Below are positions 36,605 to 46,523 of a stretch of DNA of 64,000 nt, piece by piece; the first letter of the stretch is position 1, and each line of letters begins with the position of its first letter. A model generated the notes under the pieces. That model searched no databases, was not told the DNA's origin, and saw only the letters and a list, made by a program, of their open reading frames with translations. The stretch spans positions 124,001 through 188,000 of the forward strand of contig NZ_JAKIKP010000003.1 in assembly GCF_023284065.1 (NCBI RefSeq), in the 5' to 3' direction. The stretch is from Shewanella gaetbuli (GTDB taxonomy: Bacteria > Pseudomonadota > Gammaproteobacteria > Enterobacterales > Shewanellaceae). A program made the translations under genes and the position numbers.

Positions 36605-36628
36605 AAAAGAGCCACATGAAGTGGCTCA
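36605..36628 (-). terminator. Terminator after the serine hydrolase gene
   Basis: GAGCCAC-TTCAT-GTGGCTC then TTTT on the minus strand, about 57 bases beyond the stop. Confidence 0.7.
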
Positions 36629-36684
36629 ATGGTGGAGTGAATAAGTTAACATGAGCAAACCTCTTATTCGCGCCTCAGATTAAC

Positions 36685-37929
36685 TTAAAATTTTATTAAA
36701 CTGACACTTTTAGCAATGTAGCGGGCCATCGTTTCTTCTTGGTGAGTGCCGTCTCCGGTAGAAAACCAAGCTATAACCACATCTTTTGTCGGTGAAACAT
36801 AAAGACCTTGTCCACCTACGCCACCTTTAAAAAGGTCACCATCTTCAAAAATAGCATCCCATTGAAAGCCATTGCGCAGGTTGCGGTCTTCACTAAATGA
36901 CTGCATAAACTTTTGGCCAACATATCCTTTGCCATAGGCTTTGGTGTCACCTGCATTTTGCATCAATTTAATTACGCCATCGGCAACAAACTGGCCATTA
37001 GGCATTCTTTTTGCGCTGGGAGTCAGAGCCACACCAAAGCGAGCCATATCTTCTAAATTTGAATTTACCGAGAAAAAGTGTAGTGGATAACCTTCGTTTT
37101 TAGAGACCGCCACATAGGCATCTGCACTCGCGCCCATTTTTTGCCAAAACCGTTCTGAAAACAGTTCGTTAAGCGATTTTCCTGATACCCTCTCAATTAT
37201 ACGACTTAACACAAATGTATTAATTGAATTGTATTCAAAGCTTTGTCCCGGATCTTGTCGACGTTGCATTGTCGCCACGACTTCCAAGGGAGAAAGTGAT
37301 TGTTGTCCTGCAACAAGGTCGATACTGGCTGCCCACTTAAACCAACCTTGTTCAGGATTGGTGCGAGAGTCGTGCTGAGGCTCATCGTGTTCTGTTGAAT
37401 CTAGCCCAGTGCACATATCTGCAGTGTGTTGTACGGTTACGCTATCCCATGCTGTTCCTTTTAATTCATGTAAGTACTCACTTACACTATGATCTGCAAT
37501 AATAAGACCTTCATGAATGAACATCGCCAATAACACACCGGTAGTGGCTTTAGCATTAGAGAACCAGTTGTGCTTATCTATTGGGCGCATGCTGTTGTAT
37601 CGCTCAAAAACTAATTCACCTTGCTTAATGACAATAAAGGCATCAATGGGCGCAGTGTCTAGATGTTCTTCAACAGTTTTTAGAGTGCCTTTAAATGGAA
37701 ACTTAATGTGTTCAATACTGTTGTCTAAATGCTTTTTAAGCTCAAAAACAGCCCCTGAACGAAGGATTTCTGCAGTGGGGTAAAACCGTGACATATGCTG
37801 CCATGTATATTGGTTTTCTGGCGTGGGAAATTGCATTTGTACACGGTTATGAGGATCAGCGTAAAACTGGTGGATGTTTGTTACATCCACTAAATCGACA
37901 TGTTCATGTTGCTGAGTGTGATCAGGCAT
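36685..37929 (-). CDS. Beta-lactamase-family serine hydrolase (class C / esterase type)
   Basis: A 414-residue protein of the beta-lactamase superfamily. The SxxK motif is Ser124-Asn-Ala-Lys127 (WFSNAKATT). The second-motif Tyr lies in FEYNSINTFVLSRI, and a C-terminal GGVGGQGLYVSP segment stands where the KTG-like strand falls. No signal peptide is visible, so it is probably a cytoplasmic esterase, amidase or peptidase rather than a beta-lactamase. The substrate is unknown. It is monocistronic, divergent from dgt. Confidence 0.82.
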   Translation of the reverse strand: MPDHTQQHEHVDLVDVTNIHQFYADPHNRVQMQFPTPENQYTWQHMSRFYPTAEILRSGAVFELKKHLDNSIEHIKFPFKGTLKTVEEHLDTAPIDAFIVIKQGELVFERYNSMRPIDKHNWFSNAKATTGVLLAMFIHEGLIIADHSVSEYLHELKGTAWDSVTVQHTADMCTGLDSTEHDEPQHDSRTNPEQGWFKWAASIDLVAGQQSLSPLEVVATMQRRQDPGQSFEYNSINTFVLSRIIERVSGKSLNELFSERFWQKMGASADAYVAVSKNEGYPLHFFSVNSNLEDMARFGVALTPSAKRMPNGQFVADGVIKLMQNAGDTKAYGKGYVGQKFMQSFSEDRNLRNGFQWDAIFEDGDLFKGGVGGQGLYVSPTKDVVIAWFSTGDGTHQEETMARYIAKSVSLIKF

Positions 37930-38119
37930 ATTGCTCTCTAAGTGTTTCGTACAAATTGATTAATCACACTTTATGGTTTTTTTGACTAAACTCATTATCG
38001 CGTTTGAATGGTGGCATCCTACAAACGGAGTTGTGGAAGGGCGCAATCTGTAGAGGTGTTGTAAGCTAAAATAAGGTATTGTAGTTTTACTTCAACATCT
38101 TATATGCCAGAGCTTTGTT

Positions 38120-39586
38120 ATGAGTATCCACTTTAGTCAAAAAATTAAAACTGACCGACCTTTTCAAAAATTTGCCTCTAAAGGCCCAATACTAAGGCAG
38201 TTTGAAAGTGATCGAGGGCGGATTATTAATTCTGCGGCAATACGGCGCTTACAGCAGAAAACCCAAGTGTTTCCTCTGGAGCGTAATGCCGCAGTTCGCA
38301 GTCGCTTAACGCATTCAATGGAAGTTCAGCAAGTCGGGCGCTACATTAGCCAGCTAATTTGTGATGCTCTGGAAACAAAAGATGAAAATGAGTCAGGTGG
38401 TTTAGTTGGCTATGCTAGAGAGCTTGAAACCTTGGTTGAAATGTCGTGCCTTATGCATGATGTGGGCAATCCACCATTTGGACATTTTGGTGAAGCGGCA
38501 TTAATTGATTGGCTTCAATCTAACTTACAAACCATTTATCAAAAAAACGCTTCTACAGCGCTACCTGAAGATATTGCCCGAGATTTAATTAGTTTTGAAG
38601 GTAATGCTCAAGGATTAAGACTTATTCATACTTTGCTGAAATTAAACCTAACGTATTCACAAGCATCAGGTATTTTGAAGTATACCCGTTGTGGTACAGA
38701 GCCTAAGCCCAATAAAGCAGATGATGATCCTTTCAGTTATTTAAAAAAGAAAGTGGGTTTTTATTTAAGTGAAACTGATTACGTCGCTGAGTTAAGAAAA
38801 AACCTTAACATTGCGCCACATTGCCGCTCTCCATTTGCCTACATTATGGAAGCCGCAGATGATATTTCTTATGGTATTGCCGACCTAGAAGATGCTGTTG
38901 AAAAAGGCGTGTTAACCGTGGCCGAAATGAAGCAGGCTTTAAGTGATAAGTTTAAACAACTGGCTGCACACCTGAATCTTGCTGAGCAAAACGTCATGGA
39001 TGATATTTTAGCGAAAGCTTCAAACAGTGCTCATGATAACGACAGTATGTTTTTTGTATTTTTGCGAGTGGGGGTGAATGGGCGTTTACCTCAGCACGCG
39101 CAAAAACGCTTCATTGATAATCTTGAAGCGGTGTTTAACGGTAGCTTTAATGCAGCATTAATTGAAGACAACAGCGTTAACCATATGATAGTGGAAACGT
39201 TTAAAAAAGTGGCGCTTGAGAGAGCGTTTTGTCACCCTGAAGTTGAAGCAAGAGAATTGCAAGGCTATCGAGTCATTAGCGGATTAATGCAGTGTTATCA
39301 ACCTTTACTTGAGCTAACTCAAACCCAGTTTACAGCGCTGATCATGCAAGACTCTAAGGTGGCAATTCCGCTGTACCCAAAACGTTTATTTAAAAAGCTT
39401 TCCTCTAAACATCTCGCTGCCTACCAAACAGCGATTAAAGATAATCATTTACAAGGGGTTATTGCTGATGAATCTTGTCGAGAGTTTTACTTCAGAACTC
39501 GGTTAATTATTGATTATATCAGTGGCATGACCGATCAGTTTGCCTACGATGAATATCGGGCTTTTCATGTAATTGATGAGTTTTAA
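38120..39586 (+). CDS. dgt: Deoxyguanosinetriphosphate triphosphohydrolase (dGTPase)
   Basis: A 488-residue HD-domain enzyme that cleaves dGTP to deoxyguanosine and triphosphate. The metal-binding HD set is visible: His65 in SRLTHSMEVQQ, His113-Asp114 in MHDVGNPPFGHFGEAA, and a distal Asp in AADDISYGIADLEDAV. Length and opening (FQKFASKGPILRQFESDRGRII) agree with the E. coli Dgt subtype (505 residues). It controls dNTP balance and may limit phage. It stands alone. Confidence 0.92.
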   Translation: MSIHFSQKIKTDRPFQKFASKGPILRQFESDRGRIINSAAIRRLQQKTQVFPLERNAAVRSRLTHSMEVQQVGRYISQLICDALETKDENESGGLVGYARELETLVEMSCLMHDVGNPPFGHFGEAALIDWLQSNLQTIYQKNASTALPEDIARDLISFEGNAQGLRLIHTLLKLNLTYSQASGILKYTRCGTEPKPNKADDDPFSYLKKKVGFYLSETDYVAELRKNLNIAPHCRSPFAYIMEAADDISYGIADLEDAVEKGVLTVAEMKQALSDKFKQLAAHLNLAEQNVMDDILAKASNSAHDNDSMFFVFLRVGVNGRLPQHAQKRFIDNLEAVFNGSFNAALIEDNSVNHMIVETFKKVALERAFCHPEVEARELQGYRVISGLMQCYQPLLELTQTQFTALIMQDSKVAIPLYPKRLFKKLSSKHLAAYQTAIKDNHLQGVIADESCREFYFRTRLIIDYISGMTDQFAYDEYRAFHVIDEF

Positions 39587-39746
39587 TGACCGTTAAGTTT
39601 TATTTAAGTGTCAAACCCGACAATGACGTTAACAATGAGTCATTATTGTATTGCTTGGGTAAGACTAAGTTAAGTCACTAACTAAAAAACTTGAAATTCA
39701 TAAAACAATAAATAACAAATAACAAACAAAAACAAGGAGTCGACTT

Positions 39747-41771
39747 GTGAAAAAAGTCGTAATGCTGCTGTGTTTGATGCTACCTATGGCATCAGCAATG
39801 GCTGAACAAACTAAAAAACTGTCGGTAGATGTGCTTTGGCAACTTAGCCGTATTGGCAATCCAACTATTTCTCCACAAGGCGACTTTATTATTGCCCCAG
39901 TCACTCAGTACGATGTAGAGGGTGATAAAGGTTCGACTCAACTGTGGTTATTTAATCCTGATGGCAGCAAGCAACGTCCAATTACTGCGAAAGGATTGAG
40001 TGTCAGCCAAGCGGTATTTTCACCTGACGGGCAAACGTTAGCCTTTGTAAGTCAGCGTGATGAAGACGATGTGGGTCAGGTTTATTTGCTGCCAATGGGA
40101 CAACCTGGTGAAGCGCAACGCCTGACTAACGTACCCAGCGGTGTCAACGGCATTAAATGGGTTGGACAACACATTTACTTTATCAGCCGTGTGTACCCTG
40201 GTAAAAGCTGGGATGAAATTGCAGAGCAATTAAAGGCTGACCGCGACAGTAAAGTGTCTGCGAGACAATGGAATGCTTTGCCATATTCTCACTTTGATCA
40301 CTGGATTGAAGAAGATAAACAAGCCCATGTATTTCGTATTGCCGCTAGTGGCGGAGATGTTGAAGCCATCACCCAAAAGTTGGCCATTGAACTACCGCGT
40401 TCAGCACAAGGTGCTAGCAGTTATGATGTAGACCCAACAGAGCGTTGGATTGCATTTAACAGCAATGGTTCTGACAATCAGGTTGACCCTAAAATTGATA
40501 TTTTCTTAGCTGAAATTGGCAGTGACAAAGCGGTTAACATCACCGCTGACAATAATGCCCCAGATGCTAATCCAATGTTTAGCCCTGATGGTAAAACACT
40601 GGCATTTACCCGTCAAAAAATTCAAGGATTTTATGCGGATACTGCAAAGTTAATGCTTTATGACATTGCTAAAAAGCGTTTTACAACCTTAGCGAAAGAT
40701 TGGGACCGTTCAGTTGGTAACTTAGTTTGGACCCCTGATAGCAAAGGTTTTTACGCCGCGATTGATGATGCCGCAACACGTAAAATTTTTCACATCGATG
40801 CGAAAAAAGATAAGGTCAAAGCCATTACCAAATCGACTAACTTTAATAAGCCAGATATTGCTGCTAATGGCACTTTAGTGGCGGCTAATGATAGCTTTTT
40901 GTACCCAGCTCGCTTAGTCAGTATTAATCCTCGAAATGGTCAAACAACTCGCTTAGATAGTTTTAACGACGATATCTTAGCCGATGTTGACATGGGCACT
41001 TATGAGTCGGTGACTTATAAAGGCTATAACGATCAAGATATTCAAATGTGGGTGCATTATCCTCCTGGGTTTGACCGCAGTAAAAAATATCCATTAATGA
41101 TGTTAATTCACGGTGGCCCCCATAGTGCTATTTCAGATGGTTTCCACTATCGTTGGAATGCGCAAACCTTTGCATCATGGGGTTATGTGACCGCATGGCC
41201 TAACTTTCATGGTTCAAATAGCTTTGGCCAAGATTTTGCTGACAGCATCAACCCAGACTGGAAAAATAAGTCGTTAGAAGATGTGTTTAAAGCCACTGAA
41301 TGGTTTAAGCAACAGGACTGGATTGATAGCGAGCGTTTAGTGGCGGGGGGAGCCAGTTATGGCGGGTATTTAACCTCGATCATTTTAGGTGAAGAACACC
41401 CATTTAATGCCTTATTAATTCATGCTGCAGTGTATAACATGTATTCACAAATGGCGGCTGATTTTGCAGTACATAGCCCACGTTTTGGTAACTACTGGGA
41501 CAACCCTGAAATTTATCAGTCTATTTCGCCACACTATGGGGCTAAAAACTTTAATACCCCAACTTTAGTGATCCACGGTCAACTTGATTACCGTGTGCCA
41601 GTGGGACAAGGTTTTGAGTTATTCCGTACTCTACAAACCCGTGGTGTTGAGTCTAAAATGATTTATTTTCCAGATGAAAACCACTGGATTATGAAGCCCA
41701 ATAATTCTATTTATTGGTACAACCAAGTGGAACAGTGGATGACTCGTTTTGCTGAGCCAGGTGGGCAATAA
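39747..41771 (+). CDS. Exported S9-family prolyl oligopeptidase / acyl-aminoacyl peptidase
   Basis: A 674-residue S9 serine peptidase. After a short signal peptide (VVMLLCLMLPMASAMA) comes a WD/PD40-like beta-propeller (about 25-390). An alpha/beta hydrolase domain follows, with the nucleophile in GGASYGGYL (Ser about 537), Asp in HGQLDYRVP (about 622) and His in DENHWIMKP (about 654). It should trim peptides in the periplasm. GTG is the start, with GGAG in front. A strong terminator follows. Confidence 0.9.
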   Translation: MKKVVMLLCLMLPMASAMAEQTKKLSVDVLWQLSRIGNPTISPQGDFIIAPVTQYDVEGDKGSTQLWLFNPDGSKQRPITAKGLSVSQAVFSPDGQTLAFVSQRDEDDVGQVYLLPMGQPGEAQRLTNVPSGVNGIKWVGQHIYFISRVYPGKSWDEIAEQLKADRDSKVSARQWNALPYSHFDHWIEEDKQAHVFRIAASGGDVEAITQKLAIELPRSAQGASSYDVDPTERWIAFNSNGSDNQVDPKIDIFLAEIGSDKAVNITADNNAPDANPMFSPDGKTLAFTRQKIQGFYADTAKLMLYDIAKKRFTTLAKDWDRSVGNLVWTPDSKGFYAAIDDAATRKIFHIDAKKDKVKAITKSTNFNKPDIAANGTLVAANDSFLYPARLVSINPRNGQTTRLDSFNDDILADVDMGTYESVTYKGYNDQDIQMWVHYPPGFDRSKKYPLMMLIHGGPHSAISDGFHYRWNAQTFASWGYVTAWPNFHGSNSFGQDFADSINPDWKNKSLEDVFKATEWFKQQDWIDSERLVAGGASYGGYLTSIILGEEHPFNALLIHAAVYNMYSQMAADFAVHSPRFGNYWDNPEIYQSISPHYGAKNFNTPTLVIHGQLDYRVPVGQGFELFRTLQTRGVESKMIYFPDENHWIMKPNNSIYWYNQVEQWMTRFAEPGGQ

Positions 41772-41800
41772 GCTGTACAATAATTGATTTGTAATACATT

Positions 41801-41829
41801 AAAAAGGTTGCCATAGGGCAACCTTTTTT
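41801..41829. terminator. Strong bidirectional terminator
   Basis: AAAAAGGTTGCC-ATA-GGGCAACCTTTTTT, between the convergent S9 peptidase and sensor genes, with T-tracts on both strands. Confidence 0.92.
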
Positions 41830-41842
41830 GTCACTAGATGAA

Positions 41843-44800
41843 TTAACCTTTGTTACGCTCTTGCTTTAAGCGAGCTAAGCAATCATCCGGATTCAGAGGC
41901 TTACTCAGCAAGAATCCTTGTACTTGATCACAGCCTCCTTTATGTAAAAAGGCTAACTGCTCTTTGGTTTCAACTCCTTCAGCAACCACGTTGAGTTCTA
42001 AACTGTGTGCTAAGGTAATGATGGCGCTGGTAATAGAAGCGTCATCAGGGTCTTCGGTAATATCACGAACAAATTCTCGATCAATCTTTAAGGTGTCGAT
42101 AGGGAAACGTTTTAAGTAACTTAAGCTTGAGTAACCGGTACCAAAATCATCTACTGAAATGGTTAATCCAATTGCTTTAAGCTGATTTAAAATTTCCACC
42201 GAGTCTTTAGGGTTGCCCATAATCATGGATTCCGTCAGCTCTAGCTCTAATGAGCTTGCAGGCAAACCTGATACTGCCAGAGCAACTTCAATGGTGGAAA
42301 TAATATCTGCTTTTAGCTGTCTGGCCGACAAGTTAACGGCAACAGTAATATCATCAAACCCTTGTTGATACCACTGTGCTAATTGCTCACAAGCCTCGCT
42401 AATGGCCCAGTGACCAATTTCATTGATTATCCCAGTTTCTTCGGCAAGTGGAATAAACTCTGCCGGAGAAATTACCCCTAGTGATTTACTATTCCAGCGT
42501 AACAAAGCCTCTAAACCGACAATTTTAGCGGTTTTGACATCAAATTTAGGTTGATAAACTAATGATAATTCTTTTAATTCAATGGCTTGTTTAAGGCCAG
42601 CTTCTAACTCAACATGACGAACGGCGTATTGATTCAACTCAGAGGTATAAAATTGGAAGTTGTTTCTGCCTAATGACTTTGCGTGATACATGGCGGTGTC
42701 AGCATATTTAATCAGTGATGTCATATCGGTTGCGTCGATAGGGAATAGACTGATCCCAATAGATGGTGAAATGGTGAGGTTTTTATCATCGAGTAAAAAT
42801 GGCGCTTCAAATGCTTTCAACACTTTTTCAGCAATTACGGTTGCCGCTTTTGGCTTATTCATGCCTTCTAAAATTAAGGTAAACTCGTCGCCACCGAGTC
42901 TGGCTACGGTATCGCCTTCTCTAATAGAGCTTTGTAATCTACTGGCCACCGCTTTCAACAATAAATCACCGATATGGTGCCCCATTGAATCGTTAATATG
43001 TTTAAAGCGATCTAAATCTAAGAACAGCAATCCGACTATTTGATTGGAACGGTTTGCTTTGGTAATGGCATGCTTTAGCCTATCTTGAAATAAAGTTCGG
43101 TTAGGTAAATTAGTCAATGGATCAAAGTTGGCTAAAACACGTAAATCTTCTTCCGCTTTTTTACGATCAGTAATATCGGTAAATACGGCTACAAAATGAC
43201 TTGTCTCACCTTTGTTATCAATAACTTGATTGATTTCAAGCCATGCAAGAATGCCTTTACGGTCACGGGTACGAATTTTAATTTCTCCCGCCCAATGTTT
43301 ATGACGCAGAAGGTGTGCTTCAACGGCCATATAAAATTCTTTCGAATGCTTACCCATAGATAAGAATAAGAAATGTTTGTCGGTCACTTCACGTGGCTTG
43401 AAGCCAGTAATACGACTAAATGCAGGGTTCACTGAGCGGATGCTATAATCAAGTTCACCTACCACAACGGCTTCATTCATACTGAATAATACTTGCGAAG
43501 AGAGCTTTAACTCATTCTCAGTTTCTTTTCGATTGGTAATATCTTTATGAGTGCCCGCCATACGTACAGGATTGCCTTTAGTATCACGTTCAACAACTTG
43601 ACCGCGGTCAAGTAACCAAGTCCATTTACCGTTACCTGTTTCTACTCGATACTCAGCTTCAAAAAATTCACTCTGTCCGTTTAAATGCTCTTTTAAAAGT
43701 TTTTCTACTCGAGTCCGGTCTTCAATATGGATATTGTTGATCAGTAGGTCATCTGAATTTTCAAAACTCATTTGCGGCACCATATTGGTGCGATAAACTT
43801 TGTTTTTTTCAATATTCCAGTCCCACATACCATCACCAGAAGCCCAAAGAGCCAGTTTTAAGCGTTCTTCAGACGCGCGAATGCTTTGCTCAAACTCTTT
43901 TTGCTTTTCTTGTTTGCTATGACGTGAATACATAATAAAAGACAGTAAACCGAAGCCTAGAATGCCGTATAGAAAATAAGCGATATTATTCATGTAAAAT
44001 GGCGGTATCACACTAATTGGCACAATAAGCTCATTTTCATCATAAGCATTTGAGCCTAAAGCGTGTTTAACAAGTAACTTGTAATCGCCTGGCAATAAAT
44101 TGGTATAGATAATTTTGTTGCTGTTATTTAAGGAGTGCCATTCTTTGTCAAAGCCCTCCAGAAAATAACTGTATTGGCTAATATTGCCGTAACTGAAGTT
44201 TAATGCGGCAATTTCAAAACTAATTATTTGTTTTTCATAGGGCATTTTTATATGAGGGGTTTTGCTTAAATCAAGAATAGAATGATCTACTGCGCCGATT
44301 GAATACTGGGTTAATGCAAGTTTTATTGGCGGTCTTTTTAAGGGGATTTTCTGTGGAGCAAAGTAGTTTAGCCCATTAATGCCACCAAACCACATATCGC
44401 CATTAGTGTCTTTAAAACTCGCCGCGCCGTTAAATTCTGCACCTTGTAGTCCTTCGCTGGTATTAAACGAAGTGAAAGATTTCTCTGCAGGGTTATAGCG
44501 GTATATGCCTCTATTAGTACTTAACCATAAGTTTTGCTTTTCATCTTCTAACAAACTATAAACGGTTGTCGTAGTGAATTTATTATTGATTGCGACACGA
44601 TCAAACTTAAAAATACCATAATCTGTTGTGAGCTTGTTAATGCCAGCATGAGTCGCGACCCAAAAATCTCCATTTTGAGTTTTTAAAAAGTCTCTGACTC
44701 GATTGTCGCTCAGGCTATAGGGGTTTTCTGGTTCGTTACTGACAAACATCAGCTCTTTTTCTTCAGGTTTGAGTCTTACAATCCCTCCTGTGGTGCCTAA

Positions 44801-46354
44801 CCATAAATATCCATCACTGAAATATAGCGTTAAAATTTGATATTTATACGGTGAATAATCTTTTTGGAAGCCAAAATTATAGGGCAACATTTGTTGATTA
44901 TCTTTGGAGATAAAATACATGCCTAAGTTACTTGACAACCAGACACGGTTTTTGTCATCAATGGCTAGGCTTCTGAATAAAAGGTCGTTATGAAATAAAG
45001 GGTTAGCAGGTTTTACTTGGGTTAATTTATCATTTTTATCTAGGGTGAAAACTCCTAAATTGGTTGCAAACCACAGGGTTTGTTGATGATCTTCTAATAT
45101 GTCGTTGACATATAAGCTCAGCTCACTTACCGGAATATCTAATATTTGGGCTATTTGATGATTGAAATATACATACTTTAAATCTTGGTTAAGGTATTTA
45201 AGCCCTTGCCCATCAGTGCCTAGCCAAAGCCTCTGTTTGTGATCTCGATAGATCGAGCGAATTTTGTTCGCTAGCTTAGTATTTGGCACGGTATTATCGT
45301 AAAGATGAGCAAAATATTGATGGGTTAAATTGAGCTTCTCAATTCCTGAAAATAATGTACCAATCCATAAAGTGCCATTGGGATCTAGCATCAGAGTTTG
45401 CAGGGTATTTTCATTAATACTGCTCGATTTACTTTGTTTATTTTTGTGGTATTTAGCGTGCCAGTTTTCACCTTTTTGAGAGAGCTCAATTAAGCCTGCA
45501 TCATGTCCAATAGCCCAAATTTGTTGGTCATTGGCAATGATAAAGTCAGTAATTGAATTCGATTTTCCTTTGCTGGTAGGTAATTGCCAGATAAGTTCCT
45601 TTTCATGAGTATCTAAGTCATAACGCCAAATTTGGTTGTTTAACGCTAACCATATCGAGAACATTGAAGTAGAGCGTAAACGGTATACGGGTGTTTTTAC
45701 TGGCAGATCTAGGCGATTAATCGTATTAGAATCAATGGCAAATGTGCCTATTTTTTCTGTTCCAACAATAACATACTTATCCCCCACGTTAGCTAAACTG
45801 GTGATTTCAGCCTGTGGATTATTTCCTAAAGTAATGGGGGTGATTTTATGATTTTTTAACGACATCATGAATAATCCCGCACGGGTACCTATCCATAATG
45901 TGTCACCGATAATGGTAAGTTGAGTCACTTGGCCATCATCTAATCCGTCTTTTTTACCATAACGGGTAATGATTCCCGTTTGAAGATCTAATCGATTAAT
46001 ACCGTTGTTGTAATTACCAATCCATAATGCGCCATCTGGAGCTTGAATGATGTCGGTAATGTAATTATCTGCCAAACTTTGGGGGTTATTGGGATCTTTA
46101 AGGTAAACTTTAAAATCAACACCGTTATAACTATGTAAGCCATCTTGGGTGCCAATCCATAACATGCCAGCTCTGTCCATAAACAGGGTGGTGATGCTAT
46201 TTTGGTTTAACCCTTCATCGGTACTAAAGTGCTCAAATTTTAACTCAGAAATATCAGCATATTTACCTAAGTATTGTGCCGTGGCGGGAGCGGCAAGCAT
46301 GATTACTGCAAGCAGGATACTAACATTGAAAAAGGTTATTATGCGGAGTATCAA
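41843..46354 (-). CDS. Reg_prop/Y_Y_Y sensor with two PAS, GGDEF and EAL domains
   Basis: A 1503-residue hybrid c-di-GMP protein. After a signal peptide come two seven-bladed-type periplasmic propellers built of Reg_prop repeats (DGLLWIGTQDGL-like units, about 40-690) and a Y_Y_Y domain (about 700-775). One transmembrane helix (about 785-805) and a coiled segment lead to two PAS/PAC domains (about 830-1070), then GGDEF and EAL. The synthase signature GGDEF (1154-1158) and an RxxD inhibitory site (REGD) before it are intact. EAL (1282-1284) and DDFGTGYSSL are also intact, so both activities are possible. The propeller ligand is unknown; in Bacteroides such sensors bind polysaccharide fragments. 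The start is TTG 46354, needed to keep the signal peptide. Confidence 0.92.
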   Translation of the reverse strand: MILRIITFFNVSILLAVIMLAAPATAQYLGKYADISELKFEHFSTDEGLNQNSITTLFMDRAGMLWIGTQDGLHSYNGVDFKVYLKDPNNPQSLADNYITDIIQAPDGALWIGNYNNGINRLDLQTGIITRYGKKDGLDDGQVTQLTIIGDTLWIGTRAGLFMMSLKNHKITPITLGNNPQAEITSLANVGDKYVIVGTEKIGTFAIDSNTINRLDLPVKTPVYRLRSTSMFSIWLALNNQIWRYDLDTHEKELIWQLPTSKGKSNSITDFIIANDQQIWAIGHDAGLIELSQKGENWHAKYHKNKQSKSSSINENTLQTLMLDPNGTLWIGTLFSGIEKLNLTHQYFAHLYDNTVPNTKLANKIRSIYRDHKQRLWLGTDGQGLKYLNQDLKYVYFNHQIAQILDIPVSELSLYVNDILEDHQQTLWFATNLGVFTLDKNDKLTQVKPANPLFHNDLLFRSLAIDDKNRVWLSSNLGMYFISKDNQQMLPYNFGFQKDYSPYKYQILTLYFSDGYLWLGTTGGIVRLKPEEKELMFVSNEPENPYSLSDNRVRDFLKTQNGDFWVATHAGINKLTTDYGIFKFDRVAINNKFTTTTVYSLLEDEKQNLWLSTNRGIYRYNPAEKSFTSFNTSEGLQGAEFNGAASFKDTNGDMWFGGINGLNYFAPQKIPLKRPPIKLALTQYSIGAVDHSILDLSKTPHIKMPYEKQIISFEIAALNFSYGNISQYSYFLEGFDKEWHSLNNSNKIIYTNLLPGDYKLLVKHALGSNAYDENELIVPISVIPPFYMNNIAYFLYGILGFGLLSFIMYSRHSKQEKQKEFEQSIRASEERLKLALWASGDGMWDWNIEKNKVYRTNMVPQMSFENSDDLLINNIHIEDRTRVEKLLKEHLNGQSEFFEAEYRVETGNGKWTWLLDRGQVVERDTKGNPVRMAGTHKDITNRKETENELKLSSQVLFSMNEAVVVGELDYSIRSVNPAFSRITGFKPREVTDKHFLFLSMGKHSKEFYMAVEAHLLRHKHWAGEIKIRTRDRKGILAWLEINQVIDNKGETSHFVAVFTDITDRKKAEEDLRVLANFDPLTNLPNRTLFQDRLKHAITKANRSNQIVGLLFLDLDRFKHINDSMGHHIGDLLLKAVASRLQSSIREGDTVARLGGDEFTLILEGMNKPKAATVIAEKVLKAFEAPFLLDDKNLTISPSIGISLFPIDATDMTSLIKYADTAMYHAKSLGRNNFQFYTSELNQYAVRHVELEAGLKQAIELKELSLVYQPKFDVKTAKIVGLEALLRWNSKSLGVISPAEFIPLAEETGIINEIGHWAISEACEQLAQWYQQGFDDITVAVNLSARQLKADIISTIEVALAVSGLPASSLELELTESMIMGNPKDSVEILNQLKAIGLTISVDDFGTGYSSLSYLKRFPIDTLKIDREFVRDITEDPDDASITSAIITLAHSLELNVVAEGVETKEQLAFLHKGGCDQVQGFLLSKPLNPDDCLARLKQERNKG

Positions 46355-46523
46355 ACGGCACCTATAGTTAGTTGTTATATTTATGAAAAAAGTTTACAGC
46401 AATAATAACTTTTGATAGCGAAATTTCAATTTATTATCGCACACAAAGCTGTAACATTTGCTGGTTAACACTGTTTACATAAGTATAGTTTACATTAACT
46501 TAGATGCCGAACTAATTTAACTG

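Noticed and set aside
36685..37929. Antibiotic resistance beta-lactamase
   Set aside because: It has no signal peptide and resembles the broad serine hydrolase group with SxxK rather than true class C enzymes.
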